From: an uncultured Bacteroidota bacterium
GTDB taxonomy: Bacteria; Bacteroidota; Bacteroidia; UKL13-3
DNA length: 64,000 nucleotides
Direction of reading: 5' to 3'
NCBI GenBank assembly: GCA_903850915.1
Contig: CAINMV010000029.1
Location: 186,001 to 250,000 of the forward strand
Part shown: one piece after another, positions 34,328 to 43,337 of the stretch
Layout: every line of letters starts with the position of its first letter
Numbering within the stretch: position 1 is the first letter of the stretch
The notes under the pieces: model-generated
Database searches by the model: none
Told to the model about the DNA's origin: nothing
The model's input: only the letters and a program-made list of their open reading frames with translations
Translations under genes and position numbers: made by a program

Positions 34328-36501
34328 TGCACAGTAATCGATTGATGGGCTTGAGTAAATGTAAATGAGTTTAGTTGTTTGTCTTTTACAACTATAGTTG
34401 AAAAAGATTTCGGAATTTTAGTTTTAAAATAATGTAAATCTTGCCGACTGTGAATGGTGATTTCATCAGATAATGTATCGCTTATATTAGACTTATTCTC
34501 TGATTGATAGTGCAATGATCTAAAAATATAAAACGGAGCCACCACATCTTGCAACCATTTTCCTAAATTACTTTTACTTATTTGCAATGGAAATAAGTCA
34601 TGTGTCACCAAAGGCATGGCCGTGCTAAGGCAAATTTTGTAACAACTTAAATAAAAACGATACAATAAACTTTGCTGATCACCTTCGAAAGAGATAAAAT
34701 AAAATAAGGTATTCAAACGCTTAAAATAGGCAATGGAGCCAGTTTGATAACAATATAGATAATTGAAATTATACGCATCGGTAAACACTTCCCAAGTGGT
34801 AGTTGCGAAACCTTTAGCGGCTATATCAATTCGGAAACCGGGCGCAAACTCGAAAGCTTTAGATAGACTTTCATTAACTTCAACATTACGAACCATTTCA
34901 GTTTCTTGTGGCACCTTAAAATATAAGAAGTTAAGCACCTTATGGCGACCAGCAAGAAAGGTTGCAAAAGGATATGCTAGTGTTTTACTTCCGATGTATG
35001 GCGTGGACTGCATCTGAAAATGAAGATGAGGCTCCGGAGAACGCCCTGAATTGCCACAGGCCGCTACCACATCGCCCTGCATCACAAAATCGCCTACACG
35101 CACCTTAAATGAGTTTTTACGCAGATGGGACAACTTGGAATACAAGCCTTCGGCATGTTTAATTATTATGGTGTTACCCCAGTTCTGCTGCTGGTTAATT
35201 TTACCGATCTCATTGTCTTCCACAGCATCAACAATTTCCATGACATAGCCACTTCCGGGTGCCAAAACGGGCTTGTTAAAACAATAAAAATTCTCAGGCT
35301 TTAGCGCGTAATGTGTGTATGTTTTCATCTCTGAATCCACAATTACAAAATCAAGAGCCTTACTCCATTCCCCTTTATGCGTAATACCTCCATCATAACC
35401 CTGCGATACAATCCATTCTCCTAAAAAAGGCAATTGCAATGGAAAATAATTTTCATGATAACGACGTTCTTGTGTGCTATTGAAACTGTATAAATTTTTC
35501 TCCGGCGAATACAATTGCAAGGGAGTGAGTACCACTCTTCCCGCTTGATATTTTATGGAGAAAAAGAAAACCAACGTGATGGTGACAAAGCAAAATGGCA
35601 ACGTGTAAATGGGTAACTGAAAAACTCCGATAATCTTACTTAATGCAATAGCAATAACAAAGGTTACAAGCACACTAAGCAACGCCCATAAATAAGAATG
35701 GCCTGACGGGACAACAAAGAAAGAACCAACAGCCAATGCAACCATAATAAAATTGGCGCCCATTAAATATGCATTCATACCCGAATCGTACGCATGTACA
35801 ACACCATTAAAAAGCATAGAAACCATAAATCCTAAAATTACAAGCGTAGCACTAATGCGACTATGCAAAAGCAATCCCAAGAAAATAATTAAGCCTGCAA
35901 GCACATTATCTTGAAAGAAGATAGAACTTAAAGATTTAAAAAACATTATTACCATATTCGGTAGCTTCAGGTTCTCGAAGAACATCATAAAATCAACCAT
36001 GGGTTTATCGCCAATATTATATATTTCATTTATCCAATAAATATTGCGAGAGGTGAGATCGATTGATTCAAAATCACGGGTAACTAAAACTACCAACCAA
36101 AAGCAAAGAATAAACGGAATCGCTAAAAAAGGCAATCCTTGTTTACTAAATATAGCCCAAAGTGAGCTCGAAAAAACAACGGTAAGAATCACTAAGATTA
36201 TAAGCAAAGTCCAGAACGCTGCTCCGGGATTGTAAAAGGTGCCCATGCCAATTCCCATCATCAATCCATTAAAGGTAAATAATCCACGTTGTTCAACGGT
36301 CTTCGTGATTCCGGTATACGATGAGAATGCGATGGCGACCATTAATGCAACCAATCCGGCAAAGCCTGCGAAGGGCTTGAAAAACGTAACTAAAAGCAAT
36401 AAGGCACCAAAGAATTTATTATTCGAAAAAAAAAGTATCGAATAACTTTGCAGCACCTCGGAGGCGAGCGATAGTAAATATTTTTTCAGTTTTATTTTCA
36501 A
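34309..36501 (-). CDS. urea transporter-like membrane domain fused to an M23 peptidase domain
   Basis: A 730-residue two-part protein. Residues 10-320 form about ten membrane helices with the internal duplication of bacterial urea transporters; RGLFTFNGLMMGIGMG near 72-87 and its counterpart VVHAYDSGMNAYLMGANF near 234-251 match the selectivity-filter loops. Residues 355-500 form an M23 domain: H375 and D384 (HKGEWSKALDF), PVLAPGSGYV, H459 and EPHLHFQ with H492/H494 are the expected zinc and catalytic residues. The last 230 residues are unassigned. The start is TTG 36501; no in-frame ATG fits, and the N terminus from here matches the family. It lies 11 bases behind the decarboxylase gene. Confidence 0.82.
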   Translation of the reverse strand: MKIKLKKYLLSLASEVLQSYSILFFSNNKFFGALLLLVTFFKPFAGFAGLVALMVAIAFSSYTGITKTVEQRGLFTFNGLMMGIGMGTFYNPGAAFWTLLIILVILTVVFSSSLWAIFSKQGLPFLAIPFILCFWLVVLVTRDFESIDLTSRNIYWINEIYNIGDKPMVDFMMFFENLKLPNMVIMFFKSLSSIFFQDNVLAGLIIFLGLLLHSRISATLVILGFMVSMLFNGVVHAYDSGMNAYLMGANFIMVALAVGSFFVVPSGHSYLWALLSVLVTFVIAIALSKIIGVFQLPIYTLPFCFVTITLVFFFSIKYQAGRVVLTPLQLYSPEKNLYSFNSTQERRYHENYFPLQLPFLGEWIVSQGYDGGITHKGEWSKALDFVIVDSEMKTYTHYALKPENFYCFNKPVLAPGSGYVMEIVDAVEDNEIGKINQQQNWGNTIIIKHAEGLYSKLSHLRKNSFKVRVGDFVMQGDVVAACGNSGRSPEPHLHFQMQSTPYIGSKTLAYPFATFLAGRHKVLNFLYFKVPQETEMVRNVEVNESLSKAFEFAPGFRIDIAAKGFATTTWEVFTDAYNFNYLYCYQTGSIAYFKRLNTLFYFISFEGDQQSLLYRFYLSCYKICLSTAMPLVTHDLFPLQISKSNLGKWLQDVVAPFYIFRSLHYQSENKSNISDTLSDEITIHSRQDLHYFKTKIPKSFSTIVVKDKQLNSFTFTQAHQSITVQCQPKG

Positions 36502-36512
36502 CGTAGCATTGG

Positions 36513-37853
36513 CTATTTTAAATGTTCTGGCACCACTTCAAGTTGCTCCAAATATTCTAAATTTTCAGCTTTACGGATGATATGATTGTTTCCTTGCATA
36601 TCAATTAAAACTATATTCGGACGCATGGCAATAAATTGCATCCATTGCGTCATATTATAGGCGCCAACTTTATGAACCACAACATGGTCGCCACGATTTA
36701 ACAGCGGCAAACTTACCCATTCTCTAACAATATCAATATTCATACATAAGGGGCCGTATAACACCGTTTCCTCGGTATATTGTGAAGCCTCTTGTGCCGG
36801 ACTTATTTTATGATCATACCAAAAAGAGGTGAACATAATATTAACGCCAAAATCCATAATCGTCGCTTTTCTTCCATCGCTAAGTTTTTTATTAGCAAGC
36901 ACGGTTCCTAATAAATAACCGGCATCATCTATTAACACCCTTCCACTTTCAAGTATAAGCAATGGCAGCTCAGCCGATTTAAAACCAAAATTTAATATCG
37001 TATTGGTAATCACCTCCGCAAATTCATCCACGGTTGGAGTAGGCACAAAACCAATGGCACCTTTTAATGTATTTGCACTTGGAAATCCACCCCCCAAATC
37101 AAGGTATTTAATTGCGATATTGTATTGTTTTTTACATTCGGAAGCTAACTCACAAAGTTTAGTTGCAGCCACTCCATAGGCTTGTGTGCTTAACATATAC
37201 GTGCCAATATGCGCATGTAAACCTGTTAACGAAAGATGCTCGGATTTAGCAATTTTATTGATTGCAGCCAGCGCTTGTCCACTTTCAAAGTTGAAACCAA
37301 AACGATCCCACATCGGATAAATGCCGGTATCCATATTAACGCGTATAGCAACACGCGCCTTTTTCTTTAGCGAACTACAAATCTCAATTAATATATACAG
37401 CTCTTCAAAATGATCGATGTGAAGAAGAGAATCATTCTCCACAGCAAGCTGTATTTCGGCAGGATGCTTGTCGGGACCATTAAAAATAATATGATTGCCT
37501 GGCACGCCATTTTGTAGGGCTTTACGATATTCAAAACCACTCACCACTTCAGCCCAACTCCCTTCTTGATGAAAGATTTTACAAATGGCATTATTATAAT
37601 GTGTTTTATAACTCCACGCAAACTGAACTTTTGGATAACGAGTGTTAAAGGCACGAATAGCTGCCTGATAATTATGCCTGATCTGCTTTTCGCTCAACAC
37701 AAAAACTGGGCTACCATACTTAGTAATGATCGATTTAACCGAAACCTCATCTATATGAGTTACTGGGATTAAATCGCTCGGCATACCTGATTTGTCCATC
37801 ATACCCGCGCTCATCTTCCTTAGAAAAGGTCTTTCGTATTTTAACTTTTCCAT
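36513..37853 (-). CDS. group IV PLP-dependent decarboxylase (DAP/ornithine decarboxylase fold)
   Basis: A 446-residue alanine-racemase-fold decarboxylase. The PLP lysine is K83 in FAWSYKTHYN; H215 in GLHAHIGTYM, the glycine loop LDLGGGFPSA (254-258), LESGR (302-305), C370 in YGPLCMNID and the GAY motif (397-399) complete the active site. In DAP and ornithine decarboxylases an acidic residue follows the cysteine; here the sequence reads CMNID, so the substrate is open. A normal lysA in this place is unlikely: the neighbours are PqqD-like, ATP-grasp and M23 genes. It may decarboxylate an amino acid or a ligated product made by the ATP-grasp enzyme. That is inference. Confidence 0.85.
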   Translation of the reverse strand: MEKLKYERPFLRKMSAGMMDKSGMPSDLIPVTHIDEVSVKSIITKYGSPVFVLSEKQIRHNYQAAIRAFNTRYPKVQFAWSYKTHYNNAICKIFHQEGSWAEVVSGFEYRKALQNGVPGNHIIFNGPDKHPAEIQLAVENDSLLHIDHFEELYILIEICSSLKKKARVAIRVNMDTGIYPMWDRFGFNFESGQALAAINKIAKSEHLSLTGLHAHIGTYMLSTQAYGVAATKLCELASECKKQYNIAIKYLDLGGGFPSANTLKGAIGFVPTPTVDEFAEVITNTILNFGFKSAELPLLILESGRVLIDDAGYLLGTVLANKKLSDGRKATIMDFGVNIMFTSFWYDHKISPAQEASQYTEETVLYGPLCMNIDIVREWVSLPLLNRGDHVVVHKVGAYNMTQWMQFIAMRPNIVLIDMQGNNHIIRKAENLEYLEQLEVVPEHLK

Positions 37854-37905
37854 ATTTTAAAATCTCTTTTAATTTTTATGTTATAATAAATGGTTATTGA
37901 TTGAT

Positions 37906-38958
37906 TTACAAACTTCCGAAGGCGGTGAACTGTTGAAATTCGGAAACATCCACAATCAAATCCCAAGCATATCGAATAAACAATTTCCCCACCTCATAAT
38001 CGGTGAATGGTTCCACTTTTTCGCCCATGGCCATCTTAACCAAAGAAGCTGGTTGATTTTGTCCAGCGCCTGCGCTTAAATAAATCCATGCAGGAAAACG
38101 AGGGTTAATCTCCATGATATATAGCTCATTATTAGCCGTCATCATTATTTCAAGTTCAAAGCCACCACGCCATTTTGTGGCTGCTATAAACTTACGTGCT
38201 AATTCTAAAAATGTCTCGTTTTCGAGCGTAATTCCGGCCCAAGCTTTGCCTTTATCTGTGATGTACATTTTGCGCATGGGAATGATGCTTATTGCATTGC
38301 CTTCGCCATCGCCCAGCGCTGCAATATTAATTTCGGTACCCTGTATATATTGTTGTACAATAATGGGCAAGCCCCACTTAGCACTAATTTTATAAAAAGC
38401 TTTTTGCGCTTGTTCTAAAGTATATGCCACCGCCGCTTCGTAATATTTCCCTTTTACTACTAAAGGGTAACTAAACTCTTCGCCAATAGCAGCCAAAGTA
38501 TCAATGTTATAAATAATTTTATCTTTCGGAACATACATTCCATGCTTCTGACCAAAAGCATAGAGATTTAATTTATCTCTAGCTTCAAACATCTCAAAAT
38601 CGGGCATAAAAGTTTGGATGCCGAGTATTTTTAAGCGAGGTGCGATGGTTATAAAATTCTGCAGTTCAGCATCAAAATTGGGGATAATAACATCAATTTT
38701 CTCTTTAATATGAATAGAATTAATTACGTTGTACAATACCTCCGCACCTGACGCTGGGTAAGAAATAAGATATGTTTTATCGCAGATGCCATCCATATAA
38801 ATGCCTGGCTCTAAATTTTCATAAGCTAAACCAATGATGCGAACAGGTCGGTTTAACCCATCGCGAATGGCACGAATTACAGCTACTCCTGGTCCAGGAC
38901 TATCAATTGCATTGAGGCCAGTAACGGCAATAACAAGAGGTGGTAATAAATTTGACAT
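37906..38958 (-). CDS. ATP-grasp ligase
   Basis: A 350-residue ATP-grasp enzyme of the CarB/PylC-like type. An N-terminal Rossmann-like part (PLVIAVTGLNAIDSPGPG) is followed by the ATP-binding domain: DKLNLYAFGQKHGM, YPLVVKGKYYEAAVAY with the ATP lysine, IVQQYIQGTEINIAALGD, GGFELEIMMTANNELYIMEINPRFPAW near residues 270-296 with the Mg-binding Glu and Asn. The family joins a carboxylate to an amine through an acyl-phosphate. It lies 5 bases after the PqqD-like gene and 52 before the decarboxylase. The substrate is unknown; peptide or amino acid ligation is the usual activity. Confidence 0.87.
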   Translation of the reverse strand: MSNLLPPLVIAVTGLNAIDSPGPGVAVIRAIRDGLNRPVRIIGLAYENLEPGIYMDGICDKTYLISYPASGAEVLYNVINSIHIKEKIDVIIPNFDAELQNFITIAPRLKILGIQTFMPDFEMFEARDKLNLYAFGQKHGMYVPKDKIIYNIDTLAAIGEEFSYPLVVKGKYYEAAVAYTLEQAQKAFYKISAKWGLPIIVQQYIQGTEINIAALGDGEGNAISIIPMRKMYITDKGKAWAGITLENETFLELARKFIAATKWRGGFELEIMMTANNELYIMEINPRFPAWIYLSAGAGQNQPASLVKMAMGEKVEPFTDYEVGKLFIRYAWDLIVDVSEFQQFTAFGSL

Positions 38959-38963
38959 GGTGA

Positions 38964-39209
38964 CTATAAATTAGAAGCGAGCAAATTATTTTCTTTTAAC
39001 GTATTCATAAATTCATCAACATCTTTTTCAATGGTTGGCTTTTCGATATCATAAATATCAAGCAGCCCTCGCTTTATATTAGCGATATCCTTTCCTTCTT
39101 TTAGCATTTTAATTATTTCAGCAGCAATAGGATTTGTACTGTATGAATCTCCAGTAGCAGGGTTAAAAACAAACCCGAGTTCGTTGGTGGCGATGTTCTT
39201 TTTAAGCAT
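38964..39209 (-). CDS. PqqD-like (RiPP recognition element) protein
   Basis: An 81-residue protein from ATG 39209 that fits PqqD: a small beta hairpin with FVFNPATGDSYSTNPIAAEIIK, then IKRGLLDIYDIEKPTIEKDVDEFM split over a helix-turn-helix and the end LKENNLLA. PqqD domains bind leader peptides and hand them to modifying enzymes. A longer frame from ATG 39260 would overlap the GNAT gene; the shorter start gives the family's normal length and sits 13 bases behind the GNAT stop. No obvious precursor peptide gene is visible beside it. Confidence 0.72.
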   Translation of the reverse strand: MLKKNIATNELGFVFNPATGDSYSTNPIAAEIIKMLKEGKDIANIKRGLLDIYDIEKPTIEKDVDEFMNTLKENNLLASNL

Positions 39210-39222
39210 AATAATCTCTTTG

Positions 39223-39729
39223 TTAAAATATTTTCTGGCATACCCAGATGTAATTGTCATATAAAAATTCGTTTTTCAAAATCCCTTTTCGTGATACTGT
39301 CTCTAAAAAATATCCGTTTTTTTCTAAAACACGCATACTTGGTTTGTTATATTCAAATACTTCCGCAACCACCCTATTGACGACAAACGATTGAAAAACA
39401 TACGCTGTCATCTGACGAACTGCTTCAGTGGCAATTCCCTTGCCTTGAAATGGTTCTCCAATCCAATACGCAACTTCTACATTCATACGATAAACATCTG
39501 ATTTAAGAACAATACCGATGCCACCTACGAGTAAATCGCCGTCTATTATTGCAAAGTTTATGGCAGGGTTAATATCCAACTGCGCGTTGATAAAAACTTC
39601 TGCATCCACTGTAGTATATGGATGCGGAACATAATCGCGCATGTTGTTCCAAATCGTAATATTGTTAAACAAGGACACCAGTGTTTCTGTATCTTCTAGT
39701 GACCATGGTCTTAAAATAATATTTTCCAT
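39223..39729 (-). CDS. GNAT N-acetyltransferase (RimJ/RimL type)
   Basis: A 168-residue GNAT from ATG 39729 (MENIILRPWSLEDTETL, the family's normal start; a start at 39756 adds nine residues). VEVAYWIGEPFQGKGIATEAVRQ near residues 90-112 is the acetyl-CoA pyrophosphate loop region, and EVFEYNKPSMRVLEKNGYF is the usual C-terminal motif. It acetylates an amine, often a protein N terminus or small molecule. It is the first gene of the seven-gene leftward unit, 13 bases before the PqqD-like gene. It could also be unrelated. Confidence 0.82.
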   Translation of the reverse strand: MENIILRPWSLEDTETLVSLFNNITIWNNMRDYVPHPYTTVDAEVFINAQLDINPAINFAIIDGDLLVGGIGIVLKSDVYRMNVEVAYWIGEPFQGKGIATEAVRQMTAYVFQSFVVNRVVAEVFEYNKPSMRVLEKNGYFLETVSRKGILKNEFLYDNYIWVCQKIF

Positions 39730-39882
39730 ATCGTATCTTTGTCGTGTATTTTTCATTACGGATGCATTTATACTTTTCCGGTACTAAAAAAAAGAAAATT
39801 ATTGGTTCCGAAATTAGTTGAAATGTAAACGCAAAATTTATGATTTATATCCTTAGTAAATTAACAAAAAAATAATACAGAA

Positions 39883-40731
39883 ATGGAACCCATTATTAGA
39901 AATATTACAGACACTGCTCGATGGGTAGCTGTTTATAGGGCCGACGAAAGTGAGCGTACAGATGCTATTTTTCATGATCCTTTTGCACGAATGCTAGCAG
40001 GCACACACGGTGAAAATATTGTTCAAGCCATGGAACATGGGCGTAAAAATAGTTGGTCTTTTGTAGCACGTACATATTTGTTCGATAAACTAATTTTAAA
40101 TCATATAAAAAATAATTTTACGCTAATTCTGAATTTAGCAAGTGGCCTCGATGCGCGCCCATTTCGCCTCGATTTGCCAAAAGAACTTTGTTGGATTGAT
40201 GTTGACTTGCCTGAAATGAATACCTACATAAACGAGAAGATGACAGCACAAAAACCAAGGTGCAACCAAGAGCGAATTTCCATTGATCTTTCCAATCGGG
40301 AGGAACGATTGGTATTATTTGATAACATAAACCAGCGTAATAAAAAAACATTAATTCTAGCAGAAGGATTGGTAGGATATTTAAAAGATGATGAAGTAGG
40401 CGCGCTTGCTTTCGACCTTTCTCATTTTAAAAATTTTCGACATTGGGCACTCGATTTAATGTCGCCAGGCATACTGCCACTGATTAATGAGGAGATGGGT
40501 ACGCTCCTAGAAGATGCCAGAACTCCATTAATTTTCGCACCGTCTGAGGGGGAAGATTTTTTTCAACTCTTCGGCTGGAATGCAATAGCTTCTTATTCAA
40601 AACTTAAAACAGCAGGGTATTTAAATCGACTCCCCAAAGAGATGCATCAGTTTGCTTCGCAGCCAGAACCCGAAGGGCCAAAAGGTGATTTCCCTTGGTC
40701 GGGTGTTTGCTTGTTTGAAAATCGATTATAA
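39883..40731 (+). CDS. SAM-dependent O-methyltransferase-like protein
   Basis: A 282-residue class I methyltransferase of the LCMT/TIGR00027-like group. ITDTARWVAVYRADESERTDAIFHD split over the first 30 residues, DPFARMLAG near 31-39, FTLILNLASGLDARPFRLDL near 78-97 (the SAM-binding loop) and LILAEGLVGYLKDDEV near 157-172 are the conserved parts. These enzymes methylate hydroxyl or carboxyl groups in small molecules. It is divergent from the GNAT-led operon, so a shared role is possible but unproved. Confidence 0.82.
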   Translation: MEPIIRNITDTARWVAVYRADESERTDAIFHDPFARMLAGTHGENIVQAMEHGRKNSWSFVARTYLFDKLILNHIKNNFTLILNLASGLDARPFRLDLPKELCWIDVDLPEMNTYINEKMTAQKPRCNQERISIDLSNREERLVLFDNINQRNKKTLILAEGLVGYLKDDEVGALAFDLSHFKNFRHWALDLMSPGILPLINEEMGTLLEDARTPLIFAPSEGEDFFQLFGWNAIASYSKLKTAGYLNRLPKEMHQFASQPEPEGPKGDFPWSGVCLFENRL

Positions 40732-40830
40732 CGATGTAAGAAAAAACGAATCTATAAATAGCACACACATTTTATTACAACCATCTTCTTTAATTTTATT
40801 TACTTTGACGACAAATCAGAACCATTAGAA

Positions 40831-41313
40831 ATGATCGAGACAATTTATACACGCCCGAGTTGGGATGAATACTTTATAGAAGTGATGGATTCCATTAGCA
40901 AACGCGCCACCTGCAATAGAGGCAGAAGTGGCTGCGTAATAGCTAGAAACAATCAGATGCTTGTATCGGGCTATGTAGGCTCACCGGTAGGCTTGTCGCA
41001 TTGTGATGATGTAGGTCACCTCTTTAAAAAAGTTATTCATGATGACGACTCTATTACAGAACATTGTATGCGAACGGTTCATGCCGAACAAAATGCAATA
41101 TGCCAGGCAGCAAAACTTGGTGTATCCTTAGATGGCTCTACGTTATATTGCCGGATGACGCCCTGCCGCACGTGTTGTATGCTAATCATTAATTGCGGTA
41201 TAAAACGTGTGGTTTGCCAACGAAAATACCATGCAGGTGCAGAGAGCGAACAAATGTTTAAAGATGCTAAAGTTACGTTAGAATTTATTGAAGATGAAGT
41301 ACAGCGTTACTAG
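40831..41313 (+). CDS. dCMP deaminase family protein
   Basis: A 160-residue zinc deaminase. The HAE motif is in TVHAEQNAICQAAKLG near residue 88, the second ligand pair in MTPCRTCCMLIINCGIKRVV near 110-129. ATRNRGRSG-like region near 28-38 (CNRGRSGCVIARNNQ) fits the ComEB/dCMP deaminase subgroup, which makes dUMP for thymidylate synthesis. It stands alone, convergent with nuoF. Confidence 0.9.
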   Translation: MIETIYTRPSWDEYFIEVMDSISKRATCNRGRSGCVIARNNQMLVSGYVGSPVGLSHCDDVGHLFKKVIHDDDSITEHCMRTVHAEQNAICQAAKLGVSLDGSTLYCRMTPCRTCCMLIINCGIKRVVCQRKYHAGAESEQMFKDAKVTLEFIEDEVQRY

Positions 41314-41393
41314 TACTTTTACTGAAACTTATGATACTAGCATGATCACATCGCAGATATCAAAATACTCAAAATACTTGCCTATGCTCCAAA

Positions 41394-42680
41394 TTAATTT
41401 ACTAGCGCTTCGAAATCGGCACGAAAATGACGAATGGCACTTGCCACAGGCCAAGAGGCAGCCTCTCCTAAAGGACAAATAGTTTTGCCGTCAATTTTTG
41501 TTTGCAAATCCCACAACAAGTCAATGTCACTTTTCTTTCCATGTCCATTGATTATTTTATGAGATACTTTTTCCATCCAACCGGTACCTTCGCGGCACGG
41601 GCTGCATTGACCGCAGCTTTCGTGGTGATAAAACCGATTAAACGTATATAAATTCTCGGCAATATTTACGGTATCGTCCATAACAATAAATCCACCTGAG
41701 CCAAGCATGGTGCCTGTGATAAAGCCTCCATCCCCAAGGCTTTCATAGCTCATCATACGCGGTTCGCCATTGGCATTGCGTAAAATTAATTCTGTTGGAA
41801 GCACCGGCACGGAGGAACCTCCGGCAACAACGGCCTTTAGCTTCCTTCCCTTCCAAATTCCACCACAATATTCGTCACTAAAAATAAAATCCTCAACCGA
41901 CACCTTGCCCATTTCTATTTCATAAACACCCGGCTTATTAATATGACCTGAGGCTGAGATTAATTTTGTTCCTGTTGATTTACCAACACCTAAGGCTGCA
42001 TAGGCAGCTCCTCCATCGTTCATAATTGGAACCACGGAGGCGATAGTTTCCACGTTATTAACTACTGTTGGGCAACCATAAAGTCCGGCAACAGCTGGAA
42101 ATGGTGGTTTCATACGAGGGTTACCCCGTTTGCCTTCTAAAGATTCTAGCAATGCAGTTTCTTCGCCACATATATAGGCACCAGCGCCCACTTGGACGTG
42201 TAATTCTAAATTATAACCAGTACCTAAAATATTATTCCCAAGGTATCCTGCTGCCTTGGCTTCTGCAATGGCCTTTTCTAAAATAGGAACAATATAAAAA
42301 TACTCACCACGGATATAAATAAAACCGGTATTAGCTCCCAAAGCAAAACTAGAATACAACATACCTTCAACTAATAAATGAGGATTGCGTTGCATTAAAT
42401 ATCTATCTTTAAAAGTACCAGGCTCGCTCTCGTCCGCATTACATACCAAATAACGAGGCACCCCAGGAGGTTTCGCTAAAAAGCTCCATTTCATACCCGT
42501 TGGAAATCCGGCTCCACCCCTTCCTCGCAAACCCGATGTCTTCACTTCTTCGACAATCTGTTCAGAGGTCATTTGTTTTAACACCTTTTCAGCAGAAGCA
42601 TAGCCTCCACATTGTTTGTAAACGTCTAAACGATTTAAGTTTGGCGTTGCATCGTGTTTAAGTAATAATTTCTTGCTCAC
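41394..42680 (-). CDS. nuoF: NADH-quinone oxidoreductase subunit F
   Basis: A 428-residue complex I subunit that binds NADH and FMN. Start is GTG 42680. GLRGRGGAGFPTGMKWSFL near residues 48-66 is the FMN/NADH glycine-rich loop, and CGQCSPCREGTGWMEK near 350-365 supplies the cysteines of the [4Fe-4S] cluster N3. It is the last gene of the operon; nuoG-N do not follow. Its 3' end faces the dCMP deaminase gene. Confidence 0.96.
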   Translation of the reverse strand: MSKKLLLKHDATPNLNRLDVYKQCGGYASAEKVLKQMTSEQIVEEVKTSGLRGRGGAGFPTGMKWSFLAKPPGVPRYLVCNADESEPGTFKDRYLMQRNPHLLVEGMLYSSFALGANTGFIYIRGEYFYIVPILEKAIAEAKAAGYLGNNILGTGYNLELHVQVGAGAYICGEETALLESLEGKRGNPRMKPPFPAVAGLYGCPTVVNNVETIASVVPIMNDGGAAYAALGVGKSTGTKLISASGHINKPGVYEIEMGKVSVEDFIFSDEYCGGIWKGRKLKAVVAGGSSVPVLPTELILRNANGEPRMMSYESLGDGGFITGTMLGSGGFIVMDDTVNIAENLYTFNRFYHHESCGQCSPCREGTGWMEKVSHKIINGHGKKSDIDLLWDLQTKIDGKTICPLGEAASWPVASAIRHFRADFEALVN

Positions 42681-42715
42681 AGCTTTGGGTTGTTGTTATC
42701 TATTCTTAAAGAAAT

Positions 42716-43252
42716 TTATTGGTAATTAACTAAATCTGCTGCGTCAAAATAGGTTGGTCTATTGTCAGATGCTGCTAATCCATCGATAATTTTATCTACC
42801 TTTTCATTGGTTAAATTCTCATAAAACTGAGCACCAACCTGAAACATCGGTGCAGTTCCACAACTTCCTAAACATTCCACTCGCTTAAGTGTGAATTTAC
42901 CATCAGCGGTGGTCTCACCCATTTTTATGTTTAGTTTGCCTTCCAAATGCTTGATGATATCTTCAGCACCACGGAGCCAGCAGCTACTTGTATGACAAAC
43001 CTCAATCAAACATTTCCCCGTAGGTTTTAAGTTAAACATCGAATAAAACGATGCCACTTCATATACCTCAATTGGTTTGATGCTTAGCAATGAGGCAACA
43101 TAATCCATCACTGGAACACTAAGCCAACCTTCGAATTCAGCTTGTGCCAAGTGCAGAATTGGAATTAATGCCGACTTATGTTTGCCTTCCGGATAACGCG
43201 CTATTATTGCATTTGCTAACGTTAAAGCAGCTTCGTTAAATTTTGGTTCCAT
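42716..43252 (-). CDS. nuoE: NADH-quinone oxidoreductase subunit E
   Basis: A 178-residue thioredoxin-like ferredoxin subunit. The [2Fe-2S] cysteines are in EVCHTSSCWLRG and ECLGSCGTAPMFQV. YEVASFYSMFNLKPTGK precedes the cluster, as in the family. It takes electrons near FMN and belongs to the NADH-oxidising module with NuoF. Confidence 0.95.
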   Translation of the reverse strand: MEPKFNEAALTLANAIIARYPEGKHKSALIPILHLAQAEFEGWLSVPVMDYVASLLSIKPIEVYEVASFYSMFNLKPTGKCLIEVCHTSSCWLRGAEDIIKHLEGKLNIKMGETTADGKFTLKRVECLGSCGTAPMFQVGAQFYENLTNEKVDKIIDGLAASDNRPTYFDAADLVNYQ

Positions 43253-43337
43253 CTTGAAAGAGACACAGCAAATTGATTTTCTTCGATTACGCTGTGGTAT
43301 TTATTGGTTCTAAATAATTAAATAATTCATTCTAATA

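Noticed and set aside
36513-37853. Annotation as lysA (diaminopimelate decarboxylase)
   Set aside because: The catalytic set is general to the fold, the specificity loop differs, and the operon context is not lysine synthesis.
39258-39260. Start codon for a 98-residue form of the PqqD-like protein
   Set aside because: It would overlap the GNAT gene by 38 bases and add residues with no counterpart in the family; ATG 39209 fits better.
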